A DNA stretch of 48,477 nucleotides. Source: a virus. The translations under genes and the position numbers were made by a program. Below, in pieces: positions 27,396-34,947 of the stretch. A model generated the notes under the pieces. The model searched no databases. It was not told the origin of the DNA and saw nothing but the letters and a program-made list of their open reading frames with translations. Numbering within the stretch: the first letter of the stretch is position 1; the number at the start of each line of letters is the position of its first letter. The stretch is taken from the IMG/VR virus record IMGVR_UViG_3300005288_000006, positions 1-48,477 of that record, one strand, 5' to 3'.

Positions 27396-28129
27396 GTAAA
27401 CCGACCATGCAAATCACCATCAATCCTGCAGACGAAACCCCGAGCACCCTGCGCGCCGTGGCGCTCATGCTCAGCTCGATCGCTTCCGATCAAGACGGCG
27501 GCAAATCGACCGCGGTCTCTGTTGCGTACGACGTCAAGCTCGATCATATCGCCGTCCTGCCGGCCAACCCGGGAAACGCCCACGATGCGCCTGGTGCCTG
27601 CGACCAGTCGCAAATCCCGCCTCCGCCGCCGCTTGCTGGTGCGACTGCGCAAACCGACGCCAATGGCTCACCGACCGAACTGGACGCCAACGGCCTACCG
27701 TGGATCGCCGAAATCCACTCCACGAGCAAGAATAAAAATCAGGACGGAACCTGGCGCTACATCCGCGGCGGTGACCCGGAAGTGCGTGCACAGGTAGAGG
27801 CCCGCGTCCGTGCCGAGATGGCCGGCGGCGCTCAGGCATCCGACGACACTCCGCCACCTCCACCGCCGCTGAACACTGCGCCGCGCGACGATACCCCACC
27901 GCCTCCGCCACCTCTTGCCGAGCCGCAAGCCGATGCGCCGCCGGCCAATCAGGTAACCATGCAACAAGTATTCAGCCGTGCCAACAAAATGCCGATCGAA
28001 GAGCGCAATCAAGCGCTTGAACTGGTAGGCCTGGCCTCGATGACCGAGTTCCTGAAAGCCGTCAAAGCTGATCCGTCCATTGCCGGTGCCTTGAATGACG
28101 CACTGTCAGCCATCTCGGGGGAAGAGTGA
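27392..28129 (+). CDS. Hypothetical protein with polyproline linkers (245 aa)
   Basis: N-terminal beta/helical domain (residues about 1-65), then QSQIPPPPPL, a module LPWIAEIHSTSKNKNQDGTW followed by RYIRGGDPEVRAQVE, two further PPPPPP tracts (DTPPPPPPLN, DTPPPPPPLAEP) and a helical C-terminal domain. The WIAxIHS...GTWRxxRG module is seen in other phage proteins of unknown role. GTG at 27392 overlaps the upstream stop; ATG at 27407 is an alternative. It precedes the nuclease and ssDNA-binding genes and may work with them, since the same proline tracts occur in the latter. Confidence 0.72.
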   Translation: MSKPTMQITINPADETPSTLRAVALMLSSIASDQDGGKSTAVSVAYDVKLDHIAVLPANPGNAHDAPGACDQSQIPPPPPLAGATAQTDANGSPTELDANGLPWIAEIHSTSKNKNQDGTWRYIRGGDPEVRAQVEARVRAEMAGGAQASDDTPPPPPPLNTAPRDDTPPPPPPLAEPQADAPPANQVTMQQVFSRANKMPIEERNQALELVGLASMTEFLKAVKADPSIAGALNDALSAISGEE

Positions 28130-29286
28130 GCGCGCATAGCCGCCTAGCTCCGTCGAGTGCTTTCCGCTGGGTTCCGTGCCCGTTGTCGGTAGCGCTCGGT
28201 GAACAATTTCCGGCCCTGACGCAAGACCCGTCAGGGCCGGAGGGCACCGCGGCGCACGAGGTTTGGCTGATGATGCTCAACGGCATCGAGCCGGCTGTAG
28301 GTGACTCGACATCCGAGGGCATCCTGATCAGCGACGAGATGATCGAGGGGGCCCAGCAGTTCGTCGATAAAGTGCGCTCGATCGCAGAACGGCACGACGC
28401 CATGGGCCGGGTCCGGCTTGAAGAGCGCGTAGAAATGCGCGGGATTCATCACGTCATGTTCGGCACGTCGGACGCATCGATCGACCTGCTCGAGCTGTGC
28501 GGCGAGTGGCACATGATCGATTACAAGTTCGGGCACCGCGCCGTAAGCCCGTTCGAGAATCTGCAACTGGCCGCGTATTTCTACGGTGAGTGCGAGCGTC
28601 TGCAGCTGACCGATGAGCAGATCGATAACGCTAAGGTGTTTTTCCACATCGTTCAGCCGCGGTGCTTCTACAACCGGCCGGCCAGTCAGACGTGGGAGAC
28701 GACCGGCAAAGAGCTGCGCAAGTTGTGGGCCAAGATGAAAGAGTCGGCGCTAGACGCCATTACGCACGAGCTCAGCGCCCGTCCGAAAGTTGGACCCTGG
28801 TGCCGAGACTGTCCGGGGCGCCGTGCTTGCCCCACGCTGCGCACCAATGCCGGGGCGAACATCGACTGGATCAACCGGAGCTGGCCGACCGAAATGCCGC
28901 TCGACGCTGCAGGCCTAGAGCTGAAGTTTGTCGAGGCGGCGTTGGCGCAACTGGAAGCCCATGCAAGCGGTTTGCGTGAGCAGGTGCAGCACGGCATTGA
29001 AGCCGGTCAGCATTGCCCGGACTGGGCCATGTCACCGCAGCCGGGTCGTGGCAAGCACTGGCTCGTACCGCCGGAGGATATTTTCGCGCTTGGTGACTGC
29101 CTCGGCGCTGATCTGCGCAAGAAGCAGGAGCCGGTTACACCGAACCAGGCTATCGATTTGTTGAAAAAAGCTGTAAAAGGCTTTGACGCATCACTCATAG
29201 AAGAATATGCTAAACCCAACCCCGGATCGGTCAAACTGATCGCCCGGACTGACACTCTCGCACATCGCGTATTTGGAGCAAAATAA
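28126..29286 (+). CDS. DUF2800 PD-(D/E)XK nuclease with Cys cluster
   Basis: A 386-aa Cas4/RecB-like nuclease of the DUF2800 family. N-terminal SRLAPSSAFRWVPCPLSVAL and EGTAAHEVW, the core GTSDASIDLLE then HMIDYKFGHRAVSP (D and DYK) and ENLQLAAYFYGE (QxxxY). A C-terminal WCRDCPGRRACP, with the Cys near the N terminus, could hold an iron-sulphur cluster. In related phages it stands beside a DUF2815 ssDNA-binding protein and polymerase, as here, implying a role in replication-linked recombination. GTG start overlaps the previous stop. Confidence 0.85.
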   Translation: MSAHSRLAPSSAFRWVPCPLSVALGEQFPALTQDPSGPEGTAAHEVWLMMLNGIEPAVGDSTSEGILISDEMIEGAQQFVDKVRSIAERHDAMGRVRLEERVEMRGIHHVMFGTSDASIDLLELCGEWHMIDYKFGHRAVSPFENLQLAAYFYGECERLQLTDEQIDNAKVFFHIVQPRCFYNRPASQTWETTGKELRKLWAKMKESALDAITHELSARPKVGPWCRDCPGRRACPTLRTNAGANIDWINRSWPTEMPLDAAGLELKFVEAALAQLEAHASGLREQVQHGIEAGQHCPDWAMSPQPGRGKHWLVPPEDIFALGDCLGADLRKKQEPVTPNQAIDLLKKAVKGFDASLIEEYAKPNPGSVKLIARTDTLAHRVFGAK

Positions 29287-30084
29287 ATGGCTTGGACTGA
29301 TGATTCTCACGTAATTACCTGTGACGGCATCGTCATCTGGGAAGCGTTGACTAACCCGGATATCAGCGACAAGGACGGCAGCAAATCATGGAACCTGCGT
29401 ATTGCCGTCGACCCGGCTGCGCCCGAAGTGGCCGAGCTGAAACAGCTGCACGAGAAAGCGCTGCGCGAAAGCAAGAAACCCGGCGTTACTCTGCAGCGCC
29501 CGGGCAACAACCCGATCAGCGTGATCGATGCGGCCAAGTTTCCTGAAATTCCGTCCCACTGGGTTTGCTTCAGCGCAGGCACGAAACAAGGCGCTCCGGT
29601 CGTGATGAGCATCGACGGCGCTGAAATGCAGCCGATGGCTTACGGCCCGCTGATGTACAACGGCACGAAGGTACGTTTGCTGGTGCACGCCTATGCATAC
29701 GACAACGTGCAGAAGGGCGTTAACTTCGGCCTCGACGGTGTTCAGATCATCGACGGCACCGCGCCACGCCTGAGCATCGGCGCTGCGGGCATGTCGAAAG
29801 ACCAGGTCAAGGCAGCATTCGGCGCCGTAGTTGGCGGCGGTCAGCAACAGCAAACCCCACCGCCTCCGCCTCAGCAGCAAGCGCCAGCCGCGCATCAGCC
29901 GCCGCCTCCACCGCACACCGGCTACATGGGCGCCGATCAAACCCCACCGCCTCCGCCACCACCTGCCGCAGCACCTTTCCCGCCTGCCGGCTGGTATGCG
30001 CACCCGCAAGCACCTGGCAGCTTCTATAATGCTGCTAACGAAGTGCTCACCGAAGCCCAGTTGCGCGCCCGGGTCGGCGCGTAA
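29287..30084 (+). CDS. DUF2815 ssDNA-binding protein with polyproline tail
   Basis: A 265-aa protein. Residues 1-180 fit the DUF2815 single-strand-binding (OB-fold, T7 gp2.5-like) group: WEALTNPDISDKDGSKSWNL, NNPISVIDAAKFPEIPSHWV, TKVRLLVHAYAYDN. The tail is unusual: several PPPPP(PP) tracts separated by Gln/Ala (QQQQTPPPPPQQQAPAA) and the end APGSFYNAANEVLTEAQLRA, a short motif found at the end of related SSBs, rather than the typical acidic tip. Protects replicating ssDNA and recruits partners. ATG starts right after the nuclease stop. Confidence 0.82.
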   Translation: MAWTDDSHVITCDGIVIWEALTNPDISDKDGSKSWNLRIAVDPAAPEVAELKQLHEKALRESKKPGVTLQRPGNNPISVIDAAKFPEIPSHWVCFSAGTKQGAPVVMSIDGAEMQPMAYGPLMYNGTKVRLLVHAYAYDNVQKGVNFGLDGVQIIDGTAPRLSIGAAGMSKDQVKAAFGAVVGGGQQQQTPPPPPQQQAPAAHQPPPPPHTGYMGADQTPPPPPPPAAAPFPPAGWYAHPQAPGSFYNAANEVLTEAQLRARVGA

Positions 30085-30102
30085 ACTTCAACCGATATCC
30101 AG

Positions 30103-30125
30103 CGGCTCCTACGGGGGCCGTTTTT
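30103..30125 (+). terminator. Terminator with UACG tetraloop
   Basis: CGGCTCC-TACG-GGGGCCG followed by TTTTT, between the ssDNA-binding gene and the polymerase gene. One G-U pair in the stem. No separate promoter is obvious before the polymerase, so it may lower rather than stop polymerase expression. Confidence 0.8.
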
Positions 30126-30140
30126 CGTAAGGGAATAGCC

Positions 30141-32489
30141 ATGCTCGCTCCTCCGCCACCTCCTGCGCTGCCCTACGGCTTTCAAATCCCGGTCGGCCCG
30201 GGTATCAGCACTGTCATTGCAGACTGCGACTTCGAGACCTATAGCGCCGCCGGCTTCCACTGGTGCGGCCCCACCCTTAAAAAACCGCTCGGCTATTGGA
30301 CCGGCCCGCCGGGTGCGGCACAGGGCAAGAAGGGCCTCGGCGTGATCGGCGTACGCGTCTACGCGGAGCATCCCTCGACCGAGGTGCTGACATTCAAATA
30401 CGACTTGAAAGACGGCCGGGGTAAGCGGGGATGGAAGCCCGGCCAACCATTGCCCCAGGACCTGTTCGACCATTTTGCCGCCGGTAAGCTTTGCGAGGCG
30501 CACAACGCCGGGTTCGAACAGACGATTTGGGAACAGGTCTGCGTTCCAAAATACGGTTGGCCATCGATCGATCCGAAGCTCTGGCGCTGTTCGGCTGCCA
30601 AGTCGCGTGCATTCGGCCTGCCTTCCTCATTAGCCGATGTGGGGCAGGCCCTGAAGCTGGACACACAAAAGGACGCTGACGGTAAGCGCCTCCTTAAACT
30701 GTTCAGTTGGCCCAAGGATCCGACGAAGAAAGATCCCCGCTGGCGCGTACTGCCCAGTGAAGAGCCGGCGGACGCCCTGAAGCTTGACGACTATTGCGAG
30801 ACGGATATCGCGGTCGAGGGCCACGTCTCGGCGCGCTGTCCCGACCTGCCTCCGCAGGAGCTCGCCTATTGGCTGGCTGACCAGGCCATCAACCGCCGAG
30901 GTATTGGCGTCGACATGTCGGCCGTGCGCGATTGCATGGCGGTCGTCAACGAGGTGCTAAAGGCCTATGACGAGGAGATGTTTAACCTGATCGGCCTGCG
31001 CACCAGTCAGGCGAAAAAGCTTGTCGAGTGGATGGCCGATAACGGCGTGCGCGGCAGTGATGGCCGGCCGGTGAAGTCCCTGGCGGCCGAAGAGCTCGAA
31101 TTCCTTTACGAACAGCGCCACAACTACGCGCATCCGGTCGGCCGCGTGCTGGAGATTCGCGGGCTGACAGCCTCGGCCAGTGTCAAGAAAGTTTTCTCGA
31201 TGGCCAATCACGCGAGCCGCGACGCTCGGCTGTGTGACCTGTTCATTTACCACGGGGCCCGCACCGGGCGCGACACCCACGCCGACGTTCAGCCCGGCAA
31301 CCTGCCGAAGGCCGGGCCGGACCTGCGCTGGTGCGACAATCAGGGGATCTGCCGCCGACCCTACGCCAAGCACCTGGATAACTGTCCATGGTGCGCCTGC
31401 TCGGCGGCGTTCAGCACAGAAACAAGCCCCGAATTGCCGAACGACGAGGGTAAAGAACGCGGCTGGTGCTACCAGGGCGTCGAGTACGTGCTTGAGATTT
31501 TAAGCTTACGCTCCATGTCTGCCCTCGAATATTTCTTTGGCGATGCGCTGCTGTGCATCTCCGGCGTTGTGCGCTCGCTCCTGGTGGCGCGCGAGGGCTA
31601 CCGGCTCATCTGTTCGGACTACGCCAGTATCGAGGCGGTCGTCTCCGCGGTGTTGACCGGCGAGCAGTGGCGTGTCGAGGCGTTCGAGCGCAAGGAGGAC
31701 ATCTACCTCCACGGTGCCGCGGGCGTTACCGGTAAGACCTACGAGTGGTATCAGGCCAACGGCTTCAAGAAGCACCCTGATCGCCAGAAGATCGGCAAGC
31801 CGGCTGAGCTGGGCCTGGGCTTCGGCGGTTTCAGCGGTGCACTGTTCGCGTTTGGCTTCGAGGGCGAAAAGAAAGAAGCCGATCAGGTGTGGATGGCATG
31901 GCGCAAGGCCAGTCCGGCATTCGAAGAAATGTGGGGCGGCCAGTATCGCGGCGTGCCCTGGGCGCCGACGAGCCGTGAGATGTTCGGCCTTGAGGGTGCG
32001 GCGGTTCAGGCGGTATTGAGCCCCGGCAGCGTGCACGGCTATCGCGGCATCACCTACCAGGTTATCGACGACGTGCTCTATTGCACGCTGCTCAGCGGCC
32101 GGCGCATGGCCTATCACCAGCCGCGCCTATGGTACGGCGCCAAGCGCGACGGCTGGGTCGAGTGCTACTCGCTCACCTATATGACTTGGAACACAAACGC
32201 CAAGATGGGCGCAAAAGGCTGGGTGCGGATGGAAACCTACGGCGGCCGGCTATTTGAAAACGTTGTTCAGGCCACCGCCCGCGACATCATGGCCCATGCT
32301 GTGGTCAAGCTCGAGGCGGCAGGTTACCCGGTGGTCCTGCGCGTGCACGACGAAGTAGCAGCGGAGGTACCCGATGGCTGGGGCTCGCTTGAGGAGTTCG
32401 AGGCGATCTTGACAGACCTGCCCGAGTGGGCTCTCGGTTGGCCAATCCGTGCCGCCGGATGGGAGGGGCAGCGATACCATAAAGACTGA
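30141..32489 (+). CDS. DNA polymerase, family A, with 3'-5' exonuclease
   Basis: A 782-aa replicative polymerase. The exonuclease motif DFETYS is at residues 30-35, with further acidic motifs in CEAHNAGFEQTIWEQ. Motif A CSDYASIEAVVSA is at about 491, motif B KPAELGLGFGG at about 550, and motif C VHDEVAAEV at about 735 (HDE). An insertion with CPWCAC and its partners (about 407-420) may bind zinc. The start begins MLAPPPPPALP, another proline tract. AGGG precedes the ATG. The protein copies the phage genome together with the prim-pol and helicase. Confidence 0.93.
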   Translation: MLAPPPPPALPYGFQIPVGPGISTVIADCDFETYSAAGFHWCGPTLKKPLGYWTGPPGAAQGKKGLGVIGVRVYAEHPSTEVLTFKYDLKDGRGKRGWKPGQPLPQDLFDHFAAGKLCEAHNAGFEQTIWEQVCVPKYGWPSIDPKLWRCSAAKSRAFGLPSSLADVGQALKLDTQKDADGKRLLKLFSWPKDPTKKDPRWRVLPSEEPADALKLDDYCETDIAVEGHVSARCPDLPPQELAYWLADQAINRRGIGVDMSAVRDCMAVVNEVLKAYDEEMFNLIGLRTSQAKKLVEWMADNGVRGSDGRPVKSLAAEELEFLYEQRHNYAHPVGRVLEIRGLTASASVKKVFSMANHASRDARLCDLFIYHGARTGRDTHADVQPGNLPKAGPDLRWCDNQGICRRPYAKHLDNCPWCACSAAFSTETSPELPNDEGKERGWCYQGVEYVLEILSLRSMSALEYFFGDALLCISGVVRSLLVAREGYRLICSDYASIEAVVSAVLTGEQWRVEAFERKEDIYLHGAAGVTGKTYEWYQANGFKKHPDRQKIGKPAELGLGFGGFSGALFAFGFEGEKKEADQVWMAWRKASPAFEEMWGGQYRGVPWAPTSREMFGLEGAAVQAVLSPGSVHGYRGITYQVIDDVLYCTLLSGRRMAYHQPRLWYGAKRDGWVECYSLTYMTWNTNAKMGAKGWVRMETYGGRLFENVVQATARDIMAHAVVKLEAAGYPVVLRVHDEVAAEVPDGWGSLEEFEAILTDLPEWALGWPIRAAGWEGQRYHKD

Positions 32490-32510
32490 CGAACGGTATG
32501 CATAAAGTCT

Positions 32511-32539
32511 TTGACAGGGAAGTTAAAGACGAATAATCT
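32511..32539 (+). promoter_or_regulatory. Phage early-type promoter (repeat family)
   Basis: TTGACA, 17-base spacer ending AAAGACGAA, TAATCT. Drives 32574 and 32758, and by readthrough the CsrA-like gene group. Confidence 0.82.
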
Positions 32540-32573
32540 AGCTCTATCGAAACGAACAACGGAGCAAGACGAG

Positions 32574-32741
32574 ATGACTCACAGCCAAGCCGAGCAATTC
32601 AAAAACGAGCTGTGGTTTGTAAAGATCACTTGCCCTGAAGTTGGCGTGTACGTCGTCCATGCGCAGAGCTGGCTTGTAGACTGCTGCGTTCACCAATTCA
32701 CCAGCTACGCCGAACTGCGTGCGTGGGCTGCAACGTACTGA
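32574..32741 (+). CDS. Small hypothetical protein (55 aa)
   Basis: Starts MTHSQAEQFKNELWFVKITC, then VGVYVVHAQSWLVDCCVHQF and a short tail. GGAG lies 9 bases before the ATG, and the promoter at 32511 directly precedes it. Three Cys and aromatic residues. No family recognised. Confidence 0.68.
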   Translation: MTHSQAEQFKNELWFVKITCPEVGVYVVHAQSWLVDCCVHQFTSYAELRAWAATY

Positions 32742-32757
32742 CCAACAGGGTTTAAAA

Positions 32758-32904
32758 ATGACCAAACAGCAAATCATTGAAGCAATCAAGAAGCTCGCCA
32801 ACGACGTGACCATTGCGCCAAGCGAACGGCAATCGGCGATGGAAGACATAGAGTTCGCCGCACAAGATCAGCGAGAGAAGCTTGAAGAACATTGGGACGA
32901 TTAA
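32758..32904 (+). CDS. Small acidic helical protein (48 aa)
   Basis: MTKQQIIEAIKKLANDVTIA followed by a Glu/Asp-rich helix ending REKLEEHWDD. Strongly helical and acidic, as in small phage inhibitors or DNA mimics, but nothing more specific is visible. A terminator-like hairpin follows 18 bases downstream. Confidence 0.65.
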   Translation: MTKQQIIEAIKKLANDVTIAPSERQSAMEDIEFAAQDQREKLEEHWDD

Positions 32905-32921
32905 CCAACCACGCCCACCTC

Positions 32922-32943
32922 AAGCCCATTAACTGGGGCTTTG
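32922..32943 (+). terminator. Weak terminator-like hairpin
   Basis: AAGCCC-ATTAACTG-GGGCTT followed by only three T. It may partially separate the two upstream small genes from the group at 32976-34459, for which no own promoter is seen. Confidence 0.55.
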
Positions 32944-32975
32944 CCAGTACAACCACAACGCTAGGAGCTTGAACC

Positions 32976-33143
32976 ATGTACGCCGTCGTTACTGCAATCC
33001 TCATCGCTACAGCGCCCGGCACCGCGCCGGAAAGCAAAGCCGCGTATTTCACCGCCGAAGGCCCGGAGCTGTGCTATGCGGCCGCCGACAAGCTGAACGA
33101 TCGCGACGACTCAACCCTCTACGTCTGCAAGGTGGCCGAATAA
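32976..33143 (+). CDS. Small exported two-cysteine protein (55 aa)
   Basis: MYAVVTAILIATAPGTAPES is a signal-like start with a likely cut after Ala; the mature part has ELCYAAADKLNDRDDSTLYV then C. The pattern C-Y-x-x-A...N...Y-x-C is shared with the product at 33696 and loosely with that at 3076. TAGGAG lies 8 bases before the ATG. Stop and next start overlap (TAATG). Likely periplasmic with one disulphide; role unknown. Confidence 0.68.
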   Translation: MYAVVTAILIATAPGTAPESKAAYFTAEGPELCYAAADKLNDRDDSTLYVCKVAE

Positions 33144-33472
33144 TGAGCAAGCTGATCCTTACCCGCAAAGGCGGGCAGTGCGTGCGCCTCGAGATGTTCC
33201 CGGGCCTGTTTATGACGTTGATTGTTGCTTACGTCGGCGGCGATCAGGTCAAGTTCGAGCTGACGGATCCACTTGGCGGCAATCTAGTTACCCGTGTGAA
33301 TGTCGGTGAGGCGTTCCCGGTCAGTTACCACGACTGCGGCCCAACTGGCCCCCGCACCGCGGCGCTGACCATTGCCGTTATTTCGATCAACTTCCGTAAC
33401 GTCAAACTCGGTTTCGACGCGCCTCTCGACATCAAGATCGTGCGGACCGAACTACTGGAGCGTGCACAATGA
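33143..33472 (+). CDS. CsrA/RsmA-like protein with large internal insertion
   Basis: A 109-aa protein. Residues 4-16 (LILTRKGGQCVRL) match the first strand of CsrA/RsmA (LILTRRVGETLMI), including the RNA-contacting L-T-R. Residues 75-109 match the rest: AVISINFRNVKLGFDAP, then IKIVRTELLERAQ, equivalent to GVNAP...VHREEIYxRIQ with the key Arg kept (R101). Residues 23-40 look like an extra copy of strands 2-3 (LIVAYVGGDQVKFEL), and about 35 residues lie between. Host CsrA (about 60 aa) is a dimer that binds GGA in mRNA leaders. This version may act alone or interfere with host Rsm regulation. Starts at TAATG with the previous gene. Confidence 0.72.
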   Translation: MSKLILTRKGGQCVRLEMFPGLFMTLIVAYVGGDQVKFELTDPLGGNLVTRVNVGEAFPVSYHDCGPTGPRTAALTIAVISINFRNVKLGFDAPLDIKIVRTELLERAQ

Positions 33473-33699
33473 TTACCGACCTCGCAATTGACCAAGCGCT
33501 GATTGAATTGAAACGTACCGAGTACCACCTGTTGGCTCTGCGTTCGGAGCGCCGCATGGCTTTGGCAGAAGGCAAGGTAGCGTGTTCCGCCGCGGGCCGT
33601 GGCGACTGGACATATTTCCGCTCAAAGCACCACGCCGCAGCCAAGCGCGCGTCGATGGACCTGACCCGTAAACTGGCAGCCTTGAGGGCGGGACGATGA
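33469..33699 (+). CDS. Basic helical protein (76 aa)
   Basis: Starts MITDLAIDQALIELKRTEYH and continues as two basic helices (LLALRSERRMALAEGKVACS, then HHAAAKRASMDLTRKLAALR) separated by GRGDWTYF. Overlaps the CsrA-like gene and the next gene by ATGA. The high positive charge suggests nucleic-acid binding. No family recognised. Confidence 0.68.
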   Translation: MITDLAIDQALIELKRTEYHLLALRSERRMALAEGKVACSAAGRGDWTYFRSKHHAAAKRASMDLTRKLAALRAGR

Positions 33700-33968
33700 G
33701 CGCGCTAACTCTGTTACTGGTCGTGGGCCTGTGCAATGCCGCTGACGGCGGCGACCGGGTATGCAGTTACATGGACGTCACCGCGCGGATGGAAGTGCGC
33801 AGCGATGCCGAGTGCTACGACCTGGCCGTCGAAGCCAACCGCTATAATATCGAGCTCGGGGAAACGCCGCGCTACAGCTGCGTTACGCCGGCCAAGTTTC
33901 TGACACTGGTGGGCGAGAAGCCGCCGGTTCGGCCGGTGGTAGCCGCAAAGCCTGGGAGGGTGTTGTGA
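33696..33968 (+). CDS. Small exported cysteine protein (90 aa)
   Basis: Signal-like start MSALTLLLVVGLCNAADGGD, with likely cleavage after CNA, then RVCSYMDVTARMEVRSDAEC, YDLAVEANRYNI and RYSCVTPAKFL. The section AECYDLAVEANRY...RYSC parallels the 32976 product. Probably periplasmic with disulphides. ATGA and GTGA overlaps on each side show translational coupling. Confidence 0.7.
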   Translation: MSALTLLLVVGLCNAADGGDRVCSYMDVTARMEVRSDAECYDLAVEANRYNIELGETPRYSCVTPAKFLTLVGEKPPVRPVVAAKPGRVL

Positions 33969-34459
33969 GTGGACTTGTGATCGCAGCGACTGGCCACCGG
34001 CCGAGCAAACTCGGGTGCGGCTATGGCAATAATATGCACCTGCCTTTGACCCAGCTGGCATATGATTACTTGGCGCGGTTAGGCCCGGATTCGGTAATCT
34101 CGGGCATGGCGCTTGGCTGGGATCAGGCATTTGCTGATGCAGCCCTATTGCTGGGCCTGCCGGTTCATGCAGCAGTGCCATTTAAAGGTCAAGAAAGCCA
34201 ATGGCCGACTAAAGCTCGTGCCCAGTGGCAGCGAATCATTGACCGATGCGCGAGCGTTACGGTTGTCTCCACGGGTGGTTACCATCCCGAGAAAATGCAG
34301 GTCCGTAACGAGTGGATGGTCGATCGTGCAGACCGCCTTTGCGCGTTATGGGACGGCTCGACGGGCGGCACGGGCAATTGCATTCGGTACGCCGCAAACG
34401 ATCCCAAGGTAGTAATCGACAACCTTTACGATCAATGGTTATTGCGCAGGCCGTCATAA
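33965..34459 (+). CDS. SLOG/Rossmann-fold protein, YpsA (DUF1273)-like
   Basis: A 164-aa protein. It starts IAATGHRPSKLG (TGHRP at residues 9-13) and continues VISGMALGWDQAFADAALLL (SGMALGWDQ), AVPFKGQESQWP, then RNEWMVDRADRLCALWDGST. These are the hallmarks of the YpsA/DUF1273 branch of the SLOG superfamily, which binds nucleotides or NAD-derived ligands. Some SLOG proteins act in phage defence signalling, so a phage copy might bind or remove such signals (inference). GTG start overlaps the previous stop. Its end overlaps the Rz end from the other strand by 28 bases. Confidence 0.78.
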   Translation: MSGLVIAATGHRPSKLGCGYGNNMHLPLTQLAYDYLARLGPDSVISGMALGWDQAFADAALLLGLPVHAAVPFKGQESQWPTKARAQWQRIIDRCASVTVVSTGGYHPEKMQVRNEWMVDRADRLCALWDGSTGGTGNCIRYAANDPKVVIDNLYDQWLLRRPS

Positions 34460-34947
34460 GCCGCCTCGCACGCAAGCCCAGCTATTCGAGCTCGTTCAAA
34501 CGCGCTGCTGAGCTCTGTGAGTCGGCCCTGACAGCTTCCGTACATGTCGGAGAGCACCATTGCGGCGCGGGTTGCTGACGCGCTGCTGACGGGAGTGCCG
34601 CTAGCCTTGCCGGTTCCACTGAGTCGGGCTTGCAGGTTGGCGAGTTCGCCGCGCAGCCGCTGAGCATCAGCAAGAGCCCCATCAGCATCAGTCCGGACTT
34701 TCTCAAGTGCTTGAGTTGCATCGCGCTGTACCCCTGCCGCCCAATCTGCACGGCGCTGTTCTTCGGTTCGTTGAATACGCTCGGCATCAGCCCGCGCTAC
34801 CGCATCAGCTGCGGCGATCTCGGCGACCGATTGATCCCATTTGCCCTGCACCTGATCAGCCCCATGGTGGTCACCGTGAAGCCACACACCGGCAACCAAT
34901 AGCACAACGCCGATCGGCTTCCAGTATCGCAGCACGAGCGGCCACAT
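34432..34947 (-). CDS. Rz: i-spanin (Rz-like)
   Basis: A 171-aa protein: MWPLVLRYWKPIGVVLLVAG begins one N-terminal membrane anchor, followed by a long periplasmic coiled coil (ADAVARADAERIQRTEEQRR...) and a C-terminal part with two Cys (SCQGRLTELSS, GLACEAAYDG). This is the inner-membrane spanin that joins with Rz1 to fuse the outer membrane during lysis. The start overlaps the lysin stop (TAATG), with GGAG 8 bases upstream. The Rz1 gene is nested inside in another frame. Confidence 0.85.
   Translation of the reverse strand: MWPLVLRYWKPIGVVLLVAGVWLHGDHHGADQVQGKWDQSVAEIAAADAVARADAERIQRTEEQRRADWAAGVQRDATQALEKVRTDADGALADAQRLRGELANLQARLSGTGKASGTPVSSASATRAAMVLSDMYGSCQGRLTELSSAFERARIAGLACEAAYDGLRNNH
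34482..34721 (-). CDS. Rz1: o-spanin lipoprotein (Rz1-like), nested in Rz
   Basis: A 79-aa lipoprotein in a different frame entirely inside the Rz gene. MQLKHLRKSGLMLMGLLLML leads to lipobox LSGC, then a Pro/Cys-rich mature part (PTCKPDSVEPA, QQPAPQWCSPTC). AGGGG lies about 10 bases before the ATG. It is anchored in the outer membrane and complexes with Rz. Full embedding is the lambda-type arrangement. Confidence 0.82.
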   Translation of the reverse strand: MQLKHLRKSGLMLMGLLLMLSGCAANSPTCKPDSVEPARLAALPSAARQQPAPQWCSPTCTEAVRADSQSSAARLNELE

